45,984 bases of DNA, from the NCBI GenBank assembly GCA_020436125.1, contig JAGQYK010000016.1:14767-60750 (forward strand). The letters run 5' to 3'. Source of the DNA: Cyclobacteriaceae bacterium (GTDB taxonomy: Bacteria; Bacteroidota; Bacteroidia; Cytophagales; Cyclobacteriaceae). The translations under genes and the position numbers were made by a program. Positions within the stretch are counted from its first letter, which is position 1. Each line of letters opens with the position of its first letter. The notes under the pieces are model-generated. The model made no database searches, was not told where the DNA came from, and was given only the letters and a program-made list of their open reading frames with translations. Shown here in pieces: positions 23,871-32,464 of this stretch.

Positions 23871-25286
23871 TTAATCTTGAGGTGCTTGATCAATAAGGCC
23901 TCCAGTAATTCTAATCAATCCAATTTTTGAGGAAATACTATTAAAAATAGCCAAATAGGCTTCTAACGCTGCGTTGCGGGCATTCTCCTGAACTATCCTT
24001 AAGTCGATGGCACTTAGCGCTCCATTTCTATAACGTTCGTTGGCGAGGTCAAGATTTAAGTCCGCTGCCTCCAGCTTGGTTAAAGCAATTGTTACCAATT
24101 GGTTGCGCAGGTTATACATATCATAGTTAGAAAGAAGATCATTTTCTAGCGATAGCTTTAACTGATCCGTATTTAACTCAGCAATTTTTTCTTGCACCTT
24201 GGCATTTTCTATGGCCCTTTTAATTTGACCTCCGTTAAACAAGTTAAACCTTAGAGAAAGGTTAGCGTATCCACCGTACGAATTACCATTTTGTGTTTGA
24301 GGAGTCAAAGCAGTTTCGTTCACCGTATTAATTACAGGCATGGAAGGGTCGTTATTGAGATAGCCGACTGTATTGTCAATAGTATTTCCTGTATTTGATC
24401 TAAAATTTGCGTTTAATTGATCCAAACTTCCGTTTCCTCCAAGATTTAAAGCAACTGTAGGAGACATATTTGCTTGCTGCAACTTAGTGTTACTCCTTAG
24501 TATCTCCTGATTCAGGAATTGATTTTTGAGGTTAGTGTTTGAACTCACCATCTTCGCCCTAAGGTTTTCATAATCATACATTTCGTGCTGATACTCCAGC
24601 GAGTCCACCAATTCAAAATTGGTTTTCATGTCTTCATTAAGCAGAAGATTGAGTTGCCTTAAAGAATTTTTATAAACAATCCCTTGCAGCAACACATTGG
24701 CAGAGTCGGTGAGATAATTGTTTTGTTCTTGCAGTACATCAAAAGATATAGCACCCCCTAATTCTTTTCTCAGCTTCACATAGTCATATCTTTCTTTTGA
24801 AAACGTCATGTTATTTTCTAAAATATGAAGTCGCTCTTTCTCCAATAAAGCTTGATAATAGCCCAAAATGATGGACTGAAGAGTGGTTTCCATCACAAAT
24901 GCGGAGTTCCCATAGCTCAATTGCTCAAGTTGGGACAAGCGCTGTTTATTAATTTTTACCGCAAATCCATCAAATAACACGAACTGCACATCTAACTGGC
25001 CATTCAGATTATTTGAAATATTTCTACCTGCTACCGCAAAAGGGTTAGCAGGTTTTCTTTGTACGACCGTATTGTTTTGATTACCAGAAAAGGAAATTGT
25101 AGGAAACCTGCCTGCCTGTCCCCAGGTATTATTATTTCTGGCAACCTCTACATTAAGTTGCTCAATCTGCACATCAAAATTATTCTTCAAGCCAATTGAA
25201 ATGGCGCGCGCAAGACTTAACGTGTCTTGGGCTTGAATTGTAGTTGTAATTACAAGGGCTATTAAAATCCCGAGAAGTCGGTTCAT
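23871..25286 (-). CDS. TolC-like outer-membrane efflux channel
   Basis: The 471 residues start with a signal peptide (MNRLLGILIALVITTTIQAQ, cleavage after the Ala-Gln region) and continue with two related halves of long helices and short strands typical of TolC/OEP proteins. The channel spans outer membrane and periplasm and would accept substrates from the RND pump encoded six bases upstream. It is last in the adaptor-pump-channel order. Terminal segments such as ANERYRNGALSAIDLRIVQE are the common OEP motif. Confidence 0.9.
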   Translation of the reverse strand: MNRLLGILIALVITTTIQAQDTLSLARAISIGLKNNFDVQIEQLNVEVARNNNTWGQAGRFPTISFSGNQNNTVVQRKPANPFAVAGRNISNNLNGQLDVQFVLFDGFAVKINKQRLSQLEQLSYGNSAFVMETTLQSIILGYYQALLEKERLHILENNMTFSKERYDYVKLRKELGGAISFDVLQEQNNYLTDSANVLLQGIVYKNSLRQLNLLLNEDMKTNFELVDSLEYQHEMYDYENLRAKMVSSNTNLKNQFLNQEILRSNTKLQQANMSPTVALNLGGNGSLDQLNANFRSNTGNTIDNTVGYLNNDPSMPVINTVNETALTPQTQNGNSYGGYANLSLRFNLFNGGQIKRAIENAKVQEKIAELNTDQLKLSLENDLLSNYDMYNLRNQLVTIALTKLEAADLNLDLANERYRNGALSAIDLRIVQENARNAALEAYLAIFNSISSKIGLIRITGGLIDQAPQD

Positions 25287-25292
25287 AAAAAA

Positions 25293-28200
25293 TTAGTCGA
25301 TAGATACACTGGCTTCTTTGCCGCTGAAATAACTATAAATAGCCGGGATTACAAATAACGTAAGCATAGTGGCAAATAACATTCCTCCTATAATTGCTAT
25401 ACCCATAGATACACGGCTTTCAGAGCCAGCACCTAATGCCAATGCTATTGGTAAAATCCCTAAAATTGTTGAAAGGCTAGTCATGATAATCGGACGGAAA
25501 CGAGACTCAGCTGCTCCCACCACCGCGTCAATTACTTTCAGCCCTTGTTCCTTGCGCTGATTGGCAAACTCCACAATCAGGATACCATTCTTTGTTACCA
25601 ATCCTATGAGCATGATGATTCCAATCTGGCTAAAGATGTTCATCGTTTGATTGGTGTACCACAATGAGATAAGTGCCCCTGATAGCGCCAGCGGCACTGT
25701 AAACATGATGATCAATGGATCTTTAAAACTCTCAAATTGCCCAGCCAGCACCAGGTAGATAATTGCAAGGGCCAATAAAAACGCTAGATAAATACTGGAG
25801 GAACTTTCGGAAAATTCACGCGAAGCTCCGGAAAGGCTAGTGCTATATGTTTCATCCAACACCTCGCTGGCGATCCGCTCCATCTCCGCAATACCCTCTG
25901 CCAATGCTACACCTGGTGCAGGTTGCGCACTTACCTTGGCAGAAGAATACCTATTGAATCGGTACAATTGAGGGGGGCTACTTTGTTCCTCCACCGTTAC
26001 CAAATTATCCAATTGAATAATTTCTCCTCTTTTGTTTCTTACATAGAGTGTTTTTAAATCAAGAGGCTCATTCCTGTTTTTCTTCTCCACCTGACCGATG
26101 ATCTGGTATTGCTTACCATCCATGATAAAGTTGCCAAACCGTGAACCACTTAACCCCAACTGGAGTGTTTGCGAAATGTCGATAACGTTAACTCCTAGGT
26201 TCCTCGCCTTGTCGCGGTTGATGATAACGTTGATCTCAGGCTTATTAAACTTCAAATCAAGATCCACAAAAGTGAATTTTGGACTTTCGTTAGCCTTCTC
26301 TAAAAATTGGGGAAGTACCGCTTTTAATTTTTCGATGTCTGCTGCCTGCACTACAATTTGAACAGGGAATCCTCCTCTTCTATCTCCAATAGTCTGAGAT
26401 TGAGAAATAAAAGTTCTTACTCCGGTAAACTTTCTTGCTTTTGGGGTTAAATCGTCAACAATTTGTTGCTGTGTACGTTCTCTGTCCGAAGGATCTTTTA
26501 ACATCACCTTTAGGAACCCACTATTCGCGGCCCCTCCTCCTCCAAAACTTGGGGAGGTAATACTCAGAACCCCTAGCACCTCAGGTACTTCTTCTGCAAC
26601 AAATTCATACATACCATTGACATAGGTATCCATGTATTCGAAAGTAGCTCCCTCTGGGGCCTGGGCTTGAAATCTAAACTCGCTTCTATCCTCCATTGGT
26701 GCCAGTTCTGAAGGAATGGCGCCCATTAAAAAGTAAATTAAAACTCCGGACACAAAAATAATGACAAACGCCAACCATCGCTTTTTCATAAAGCCTTCAA
26801 GGGCTCTGGCATATGACGCTGACAACCTATTGAAAAATGGTTCTGTCTTTCTATACAACCAGGGTTGAACGGCTCTTCTTTTTAGAAGCTTTGAGCTCAT
26901 CATTGGAGTAAGCGTAAGGGATACAAAAGAAGAAATGGCTACCGCACTCGCTACCACCAACCCAAATTCCCTAAACAGTCTCCCTGTTAATCCATCAAGA
27001 AAAATAACCGGTAAGAATACAGCCACTACAGCAATAGTAGTTGAGATAACCGCAAAATAAATTTCTGTAGCTCCTTCCCTAGCGGCTTCCATAGGGTTGC
27101 TTCCAGCCTCCACTTTGGTATAAATATTTTCCAGCACCACAATTGCATCATCTACTACAAGACCAATTGCAAGAACGATACCCAGCATAGTGAGCACGTT
27201 GATGGTGAAGCCAAGCAAGTACATGATAAAGAAACAACCGATCAGTGAAATTGGAATGGTGACTACAGGTATAAGAGTAGTTCGCCAATCGCGCAAAAAC
27301 ATAAAGATTATAAACAATACCAGAATAAATGCTATCAGAATAGTTTCCTGTACTTCGCTGATAGATGCTCTGATAAAGTCAGTAGAATCGTGGCTTACCA
27401 CCCAGGTTATATCCTCAGGTAAGTCCTTCTCAATTTGAGCCAGTTTTTTATAAAGGTTATCAGCAATTTCAATGTTGTTGGCTCCCGGCTGAGCCACAAT
27501 AGCTATTGCCACCCCAGGAACGCCATCGCGTCTCATTAGTGTACGATCATTTTCAGCATAAAGCTGTGCATACCCAATATCTTGAAAGCGCACCACCTGA
27601 TCTCCGTCCTCTTTTACAATCAGCTTGTTAAAATCCTCCACTGAGTTCAGGCGACCCATGGTACGCACTGTCAGTTCCGTATTTTGACCTTCAATCCGCC
27701 CACTAGGCAACTCCACATTCTCTCTATTTACAGCCTGATACACATCCGTTGGGGTAAGTTTCAAACCTGCCAAGCGGATAGGATCCATCCACAAGCGCAT
27801 AGAGTATTTCTGCTCACCCCAAACGTTTACTGTACTAATGCCAGGAATAGTTTGAAGCCTTTCTTTAAAATAGACTCCGGCAATTCTGGAGAGTTCCAGT
27901 AAGTTTCTCTTATTGCTCATTACCGTTAAGTAGATGATAGGTTGTGAGTCTGCATCCGCTTTGGATACCACAGGAGGATCTACGTCAGGAGGAAGGTTTC
28001 TAACTGCTCCGGATACTTTATCTCTCACATCGTTTGCAGCAGCTTCTAGGTCAACACCCAGTTCAAATTCTATAGAAATATTACTGCGCCCTTCTCTACT
28101 AGATGAGCTTATAGTACGGATACCGGCAATACCGTTGATGGCATCTTCCAGAGGCTCTGTAATTTGAGATTCTACTACATCGGAGTTCGCTCCGATATAA

Positions 28201-28352
28201 GAAGTGGAAACTGATATCACTGGGGGATCTACACTGGGAAATTCCCTCACTCCCAGATAACTAAACCCTATAAAACCAAACAATATAATTACCAGCGAAA
28301 ATACCATCGCCAGTACTGGTCGGTTAATACTAATATTTGATAAGCTAGCCAT
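25293..28352 (-). CDS. RND efflux transporter, HAE-1/AcrB-like inner-membrane pump
   Basis: A 1019-residue pump of 12 membrane segments and two large periplasmic loops, proton-driven. It opens with NISINRPVLAMVFSLVIILF, has the paired Asp in transmembrane segment 4 (GLVVDDAIVVLENI) and the TM10 Lys in GLVTKNGILIVEFANQ, which together form the proton relay of AcrB-type pumps. This makes it a hydrophobic/amphiphilic (drug-type) RND rather than a heavy-metal one. Substrates unknown. It is between the adaptor (3-base gap) and the channel gene (6-base gap). Confidence 0.95.
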   Translation of the reverse strand: MASLSNISINRPVLAMVFSLVIILFGFIGFSYLGVREFPSVDPPVISVSTSYIGANSDVVESQITEPLEDAINGIAGIRTISSSSREGRSNISIEFELGVDLEAAANDVRDKVSGAVRNLPPDVDPPVVSKADADSQPIIYLTVMSNKRNLLELSRIAGVYFKERLQTIPGISTVNVWGEQKYSMRLWMDPIRLAGLKLTPTDVYQAVNRENVELPSGRIEGQNTELTVRTMGRLNSVEDFNKLIVKEDGDQVVRFQDIGYAQLYAENDRTLMRRDGVPGVAIAIVAQPGANNIEIADNLYKKLAQIEKDLPEDITWVVSHDSTDFIRASISEVQETILIAFILVLFIIFMFLRDWRTTLIPVVTIPISLIGCFFIMYLLGFTINVLTMLGIVLAIGLVVDDAIVVLENIYTKVEAGSNPMEAAREGATEIYFAVISTTIAVVAVFLPVIFLDGLTGRLFREFGLVVASAVAISSFVSLTLTPMMSSKLLKRRAVQPWLYRKTEPFFNRLSASYARALEGFMKKRWLAFVIIFVSGVLIYFLMGAIPSELAPMEDRSEFRFQAQAPEGATFEYMDTYVNGMYEFVAEEVPEVLGVLSITSPSFGGGGAANSGFLKVMLKDPSDRERTQQQIVDDLTPKARKFTGVRTFISQSQTIGDRRGGFPVQIVVQAADIEKLKAVLPQFLEKANESPKFTFVDLDLKFNKPEINVIINRDKARNLGVNVIDISQTLQLGLSGSRFGNFIMDGKQYQIIGQVEKKNRNEPLDLKTLYVRNKRGEIIQLDNLVTVEEQSSPPQLYRFNRYSSAKVSAQPAPGVALAEGIAEMERIASEVLDETYSTSLSGASREFSESSSSIYLAFLLALAIIYLVLAGQFESFKDPLIIMFTVPLALSGALISLWYTNQTMNIFSQIGIIMLIGLVTKNGILIVEFANQRKEQGLKVIDAVVGAAESRFRPIIMTSLSTILGILPIALALGAGSESRVSMGIAIIGGMLFATMLTLFVIPAIYSYFSGKEASVSID

Positions 28353-28354
28353 AA

Positions 28355-29428
28355 CTAATTCATTTTAGTAATCTGAATGTCCAACCCATTTCTTAACTGG
28401 AGAATACCCGTTGTTATCAGTGTGTCGTGTGGATGAAGCCCTGAAATAATCTCAAGCCTCAGGTTATCTCTCAAACCAGTTTGCACGGCTACTTCTTTTG
28501 CCTTTCCATGGTCGCTAATAAAAACTTTATGCCCGTTCAGTTCAGGAATAACAGCTTCTGTAGGAACCAGTATAGCATTATTGGTGGAGCCTAGAATCAA
28601 CTCCACTCTTACAAATTGTCCGGGAAGTAAAAGCCCTTTTGTATTCTCTGCGAGCGCTCTGATTTTTATGGTTCTGGTATTGGCGTCTATTTGAGGCTCA
28701 ACTGCATAAACCTCTCCCACAAAAACACTAGTATCACTTTCTACTGTAAAATTGATTTTTTGCTTGGCCTTCACCTGCATGCTGTATCTGCCAGGAATCG
28801 CAAACTCTATTTTTGCAGGACTAATGTTATATAGATTAGCAATAGGTGTACTGGTGGCAATCAACGCCCCTTCGCTCACATACCTTAATCCTATTATTCC
28901 ATCAAAAGGGGCCCTGATTTTAGTCTTTTCAAACTGAGCTTCAAGCACTGCAATGTCTGCAAGTGATGTATTCAGTTTATTCAATGCATTATCATACTCT
29001 TCTTGACTAATAGCGTCCTTTTCCAAAAGTTTTCGCTGCCTGAATTCAATACCCTCATTCAGTTTTTTGTTAAATCTCTGCTTAGTCAACTCCGCTTTAA
29101 TCTCTTCGTCATTGACCTGTAGAAGCAAGTCCCCCTTCTTTACGGTCTTTCCTTCTTGAAAATATATTTTTGTGATCTTCCCAGCAGTTTCACTTTTTAA
29201 TTCCAGTGATTCATTGGCCTGCACAGACCCGGTAACAACTACTACATTGTCCAGTTTTGAAGTGGTCACGATCATTGCCTCCACAGGAAGCGTAGTTGGT
29301 CCTCTTTTAGCGCCTTGGGCACTGCTTGAATTGGGGCTATCTTCGCCACCCCATAAATGGAGCTTTGGAAGCACTAACAGAACGACCACAGCTAGAATAG
29401 TCAACACAGAAAAAATCCATTTTTTCAT
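28355..29428 (-). CDS. RND periplasmic adaptor (membrane fusion protein)
   Basis: A 357-residue membrane-fusion protein. ATG 29428 is preferred over the adjacent TTG 29431. It has an N-terminal membrane anchor (WIFSVLTILAVVVLLVLP), a barrel-sandwich/lipoyl half with GKTVKKGDLLLQVNDEE, a coiled-coil hairpin with RQRKLLEKDAISQEEYDNA, the second lipoyl half ending IRAPFDGIIGLRYVSEGALI, and beta-barrel and membrane-proximal domains. It bridges the RND pump and the TolC-like channel. It starts 27 bases after coaE. Confidence 0.93.
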   Translation of the reverse strand: MKKWIFSVLTILAVVVLLVLPKLHLWGGEDSPNSSSAQGAKRGPTTLPVEAMIVTTSKLDNVVVVTGSVQANESLELKSETAGKITKIYFQEGKTVKKGDLLLQVNDEEIKAELTKQRFNKKLNEGIEFRQRKLLEKDAISQEEYDNALNKLNTSLADIAVLEAQFEKTKIRAPFDGIIGLRYVSEGALIATSTPIANLYNISPAKIEFAIPGRYSMQVKAKQKINFTVESDTSVFVGEVYAVEPQIDANTRTIKIRALAENTKGLLLPGQFVRVELILGSTNNAILVPTEAVIPELNGHKVFISDHGKAKEVAVQTGLRDNLRLEIISGLHPHDTLITTGILQLRNGLDIQITKMN

Positions 29429-29455
29429 CAACAGTAGAATAAGGGAATCTAAAAA

Positions 29456-30055
29456 TTAGTTCATTGAATTAAGCCGCTCGTGTAATTCCAGCACCTGAGG
29501 AATTACCAACTGCGTTTCGTCATTCACAATTACATCATCGGCTTTTGCCATTTTCTCTTCTTCGCTCATCTGATTGTTAATAATGCTCTCCACTTCCTGT
29601 AGATTTCGATGAGGATCTCGTTTTAAAACTCTTTGAACTCGGAGAGGCTTAGGTGCAAATACAACAATCAGATAATCTAAATCTTTGGCAGACCCTGATT
29701 CTATTAGCAAAGCTGCTTCCTTAACCACATATCTGCTCTCCTTTTGCTGATCAACCCAAGTTTTATAATCATGCGCTACGCGGGGATGTACTATCGCGTT
29801 TAATTTTTTCAATTCAGTAGGATTGGCAAAAGCCTTTTTTAAGTGCTCTTTATTCAAAGTACCATTCGTATGGTACGACAAGTTTCCAAATTCTTTTTGG
29901 ATTTGATCGACCAGTATTCTGTCAGTGGTCATTAGCATTTTCGCTCGGCTGTCAGCATCATATAAGGGAATTCCGAGGCAGCCGAATATCTTACAAATCA
30001 GACTTTTGCCTGAACCAATGCCTCCCGTGATGCCTACCTGGATTGGCTTCTTCAT
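29456..30055 (-). CDS. coaE: Dephospho-CoA kinase
   Basis: CoaE phosphorylates the 3'-hydroxyl of dephospho-CoA ribose with ATP, the final step of CoA synthesis, and thus uses the pathway begun by panC and panD at the other end of the window. 199 residues is normal. P-loop GGIGSGKS at residues 11-18; the family motifs DADSRAK and HPRVAHDYKTW are present, as is KEAALLIESG. It lies between ybbR-like and the RND adaptor, on the same strand. Confidence 0.96.
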   Translation of the reverse strand: MKKPIQVGITGGIGSGKSLICKIFGCLGIPLYDADSRAKMLMTTDRILVDQIQKEFGNLSYHTNGTLNKEHLKKAFANPTELKKLNAIVHPRVAHDYKTWVDQQKESRYVVKEAALLIESGSAKDLDYLIVVFAPKPLRVQRVLKRDPHRNLQEVESIINNQMSEEEKMAKADDVIVNDETQLVIPQVLELHERLNSMN

Positions 30056-30071
30056 AACCCTTATTGGGTGA

Positions 30072-31025
30072 TTAGTATAATTTAACCGATACCGAATCTA
30101 CCTGTATAAGCCGGGTATTAACAGGCAGCCCCTGAATCCTGGGTAATAGTCTTTTTTCACCCTTTTTAACACCCTTTAAATCCAATACTGCCACCTGTTG
30201 ACCCATAGCTTCATTAAAATCTTCTAACTGGTTCCTGGGCACCTGAATCAAACATTGCACACTGTCTTTCACCAAATTTAACCTTGCATTACCGGGAACA
30301 TTCTCAACAACAAGTCTTACTGTTTTGTTTACATCAATCCACTCAACCACTTCAAAAATAACTTCAACTGACTCCGGAGTTCGCTTCAATAAATCTTCAC
30401 GCCAGACCTTTACCTCTACTTCTTCTCTAAAATCGCTTTTGATCTCCTCTTCATTTAGTTCCAATAGTACAGAATCAGGTAATTGATCAAGTACACTTTT
30501 AGGACCTTCCAAAGAAATGGAGTCGGGTAACACAACGATTGGACTCAATCTGCCAAACCCCGAAGCAAATGCAAAATTAGCTGGGTCAACTGCCACCTTT
30601 ATTCTTCTCTTCTCCCTGGGATCTAGCGACAGGTAAAGTGTATCTGTCACTACATGGTTGATCTGTAGATTACCCAATTGCCCAGCCAAGAGAGCTGGCA
30701 ATGTGCTTCCTACAATTTTCTTTACCTCGGTAGGTCTTTCCAATGATATGTTCATGTCAGGGAGATTTACTCCAAGGCTTTTTCTCAGCAAATCCCAACC
30801 ATTGCCACTTACATTCATAAAAACAGCTTTGGGCAAAGGCTCTACTGGTACATACCTCTCTTGATCAAACTGAAAATTAACAGCGAATCGAAGGTTTGTA
30901 GAGTAGTCCTTATTGAGTGCATTGAAAAACCAAAACACAAGCGCGGTAAGTAAGCACAAAGTTACCGCCTTCCAATTGGTACGATTGAAATGAAACAGAT
31001 TGATAATGACGCGAAAAAAATTCAC
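30072..31025 (-). CDS. YbbR-like (CdaR-type) domain protein
   Basis: A 317-residue protein with one N-terminal membrane segment (AVTLCLLTALVFWFFNALN, about residues 20-38) and a periplasmic region of YbbR-type beta repeats. In Firmicutes the YbbR protein CdaR controls the diadenylate cyclase CdaA; here no cdaA is adjacent, and the gene sits with yajC and coaE, an order I know from other Bacteroidota. Start is GTG 31025. The role in this group is not established. Confidence 0.8.
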   Translation of the reverse strand: MNFFRVIINLFHFNRTNWKAVTLCLLTALVFWFFNALNKDYSTNLRFAVNFQFDQERYVPVEPLPKAVFMNVSGNGWDLLRKSLGVNLPDMNISLERPTEVKKIVGSTLPALLAGQLGNLQINHVVTDTLYLSLDPREKRRIKVAVDPANFAFASGFGRLSPIVVLPDSISLEGPKSVLDQLPDSVLLELNEEEIKSDFREEVEVKVWREDLLKRTPESVEVIFEVVEWIDVNKTVRLVVENVPGNARLNLVKDSVQCLIQVPRNQLEDFNEAMGQQVAVLDLKGVKKGEKRLLPRIQGLPVNTRLIQVDSVSVKLY

Positions 31026-31035
31026 ATCTGGGTTG

Positions 31036-31347
31036 TTATTTTTTGTTGGCTATCGCCTTTGTCGAATCCATCGAAATGGATGATCTATTAAACTTAATAC
31101 GACCTCCTTTTTCTACTTCTAATATGAATGTATCTCCATCTATTTCAGCAACTCTTCCGTGCATTCCTCCAATAGTTACGATATAGTCTCCTTTTGCTAC
31201 TTCTTCAGTAAATTTCTTCTGATCCTTCGCTTTTTTCTGTTGCGGACGAATCATAAAAAAGTAAAAAACAACCACTATGGCGAGCATAAATACCATGGAA
31301 GTCCAACCGCTTCCACCTTGTGCTTGTAATAAAATTGTATACATCAT
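31036..31347 (-). CDS. yajC: Preprotein translocase subunit YajC
   Basis: A 103-residue protein with a single membrane segment (FMLAIVVVFYFFMIRPQQKK) followed by a cytoplasmic domain with KGDYIVTIGGMHGRVAEID, the YajC signature. YajC associates with SecDF-YidC at the SecYEG translocon. It is the first gene of the likely yajC-ybbR-coaE-adaptor-pump-channel unit, all spaced 2-27 bases apart. Confidence 0.95.
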   Translation of the reverse strand: MMYTILLQAQGGSGWTSMVFMLAIVVVFYFFMIRPQQKKAKDQKKFTEEVAKGDYIVTIGGMHGRVAEIDGDTFILEVEKGGRIKFNRSSISMDSTKAIANKK

Positions 31348-31367
31348 TTTGCTAAAAATTTAGGCCG

Positions 31368-31400
31368 CAAAGTTATCCTATTAAAAGCAAACATCCCAAA
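31368..31400 (-). promoter_or_regulatory. Putative promoter of the yajC operon
   Basis: On the minus strand, TTTG (31400-31397), 21-base spacer, TAACTTTG (31375-31368), predicting transcription about 14 bases before the yajC ATG. The -33 box falls in the loop of the terminator of the preceding DUF1573 gene. Confidence 0.4.
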
Positions 31401-31423
31401 CCCTAACGGGAATGGGATGTTTG
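31388..31423 (-). terminator. Terminator of the DUF1573 gene
   Basis: AACATCCC (31390-31397) pairs with GGGATGTT (31414-31421), with an inner CCC/GGG stem; on the minus strand the stem is followed by TTGCTTTTAA. A moderate intrinsic terminator that separates DUF1573 from the yajC operon. Confidence 0.6.
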
Positions 31424-31443
31424 TTAATTCATTGGTAATGTTA

Positions 31444-31983
31444 TTAGCGAGTGGGTCCGTTTGCTCCAGTAGGCTTAGGTGTTACCATTGCCTTAAATCT
31501 TAAGGTGGTTACTTTAGGCCAAGTGTTGGCGGTCACTGTTATCGTCTTATTCTGAATGTTAGGCTTTCCGTTGCTATCAAACTCTGCCTTAATATATCCA
31601 GTTCCTCCTACCGGAATTGGTTCTTTTGACCATTCAGGTACAGTACATCCACAAGATGGCTGCGCATTTTGAATAATAAGCGGAGCCTCACCAGTGTTCT
31701 TAAAGGAATAAGTATATTCTACTTTATCTCCTTCTTTGATTGTACCAAAATCATGATCAGTTGTAGCAAACTCAAATGAAGGAAGTGGCCCTTCAGGTTT
31801 TGTGTCAGCAACTGGAGTTGCCGCAGGCGAAGCTACTGCACTAGATGGTGTTGCTCCATTGCCTTCCAGTTGAACTAGTCTGCTCTCCAGCTCAGCAATT
31901 CTTTTCTCAGCTGCACGGTCTTTACAACTTGCAAAAGCTGCACCTACCAATAGAACCAGGATTACACGATTTAAGATTTTCAT
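31444..31983 (-). CDS. DUF1573 lipoprotein
   Basis: A 179-residue lipoprotein: signal peptide with lipobox AFASC, Cys20 the acylation site, then a short coiled-coil (KRIAELESRLVQLEG), an Ala/Pro/Ser linker, and a DUF1573 immunoglobulin-like domain with DHDFGTIKEGDKVEY and NAQPSCGCTVPEW. The Cys pair in SCGC is conserved in the family. Location is periplasm, anchored in inner or outer membrane. Function is unknown. It precedes yajC, an arrangement common in Bacteroidota. Confidence 0.9.
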   Translation of the reverse strand: MKILNRVILVLLVGAAFASCKDRAAEKRIAELESRLVQLEGNGATPSSAVASPAATPVADTKPEGPLPSFEFATTDHDFGTIKEGDKVEYTYSFKNTGEAPLIIQNAQPSCGCTVPEWSKEPIPVGGTGYIKAEFDSNGKPNIQNKTITVTANTWPKVTTLRFKAMVTPKPTGANGPTR

Positions 31984-32009
31984 ATTTCTTCTTTTAAATT
32001 ATGATTTAA

Positions 32010-32041
32010 CAAAAATAAATTCTTCTTCCAGCGAAAGCCAA
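32010..32041 (-). promoter_or_regulatory. Putative promoter of the DUF1573 gene
   Basis: On the minus strand, TTG (32041-32039), 21-base spacer, TATTTTTG (32017-32010), giving a leader of about 20 nt. Confidence 0.4.
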
Positions 32042-32065
32042 CCGGACAGATCAATTAACAATTCT

Positions 32066-32374
32066 TTAACTTTTCTCAGTTCCTCTAATTTGCGACAATA
32101 AGTCGTCTACATCTTCCAAAAGTCGTTCAGCTTTATTCTTGGCCTCAGAAACAACTTTGGCACCTTGTGACTTTGCCTCGGTAGTCAATGGGGTCTCCTT
32201 TCCCTTTACCAAATCATCCAGAAATTGCTCTAATACCTCTTTATACTTATCCAGCTTATAAGTAAGCTTCTCCCGGGTATTAGACCCCTTATCAGGTGCA
32301 TAAAGAATACCCAATATGCCGCCTAGGGCCGCTCCAGATAAAAATGCCATTAAAGCACCACTCTTTTTACTCAT
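32066..32374 (-). CDS. YtxH domain-containing protein
   Basis: From ATG 32374 the protein has 102 residues; an upstream TTG at 32407 would add eleven and is less likely. A glycine-rich membrane segment (MAFLSGAALGGILGILYAPD) followed by the GSNTREKL motif is the YtxH signature, then an amphipathic coiled coil with many Lys and Glu. YtxH proteins are associated with general stress in Bacillus, with no known biochemical role. It lies between nusB and DUF1573. Confidence 0.85.
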   Translation of the reverse strand: MSKKSGALMAFLSGAALGGILGILYAPDKGSNTREKLTYKLDKYKEVLEQFLDDLVKGKETPLTTEAKSQGAKVVSEAKNKAERLLEDVDDLLSQIRGTEKS

Positions 32375-32464
32375 ATCAAATTCAATTTTGGGAGGGTAAA
32401 GATACAACGAAATTGTAAGAAGTCCACTTTTGAGGCATTTTACGGCATTTTTGCCTTTGAATCC

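Noticed and set aside
27190-27438. Plus-strand open frame within the RND pump gene
   Set aside because: Antisense to conserved membrane segments of the pump and without any recognisable motif; a shadow frame.
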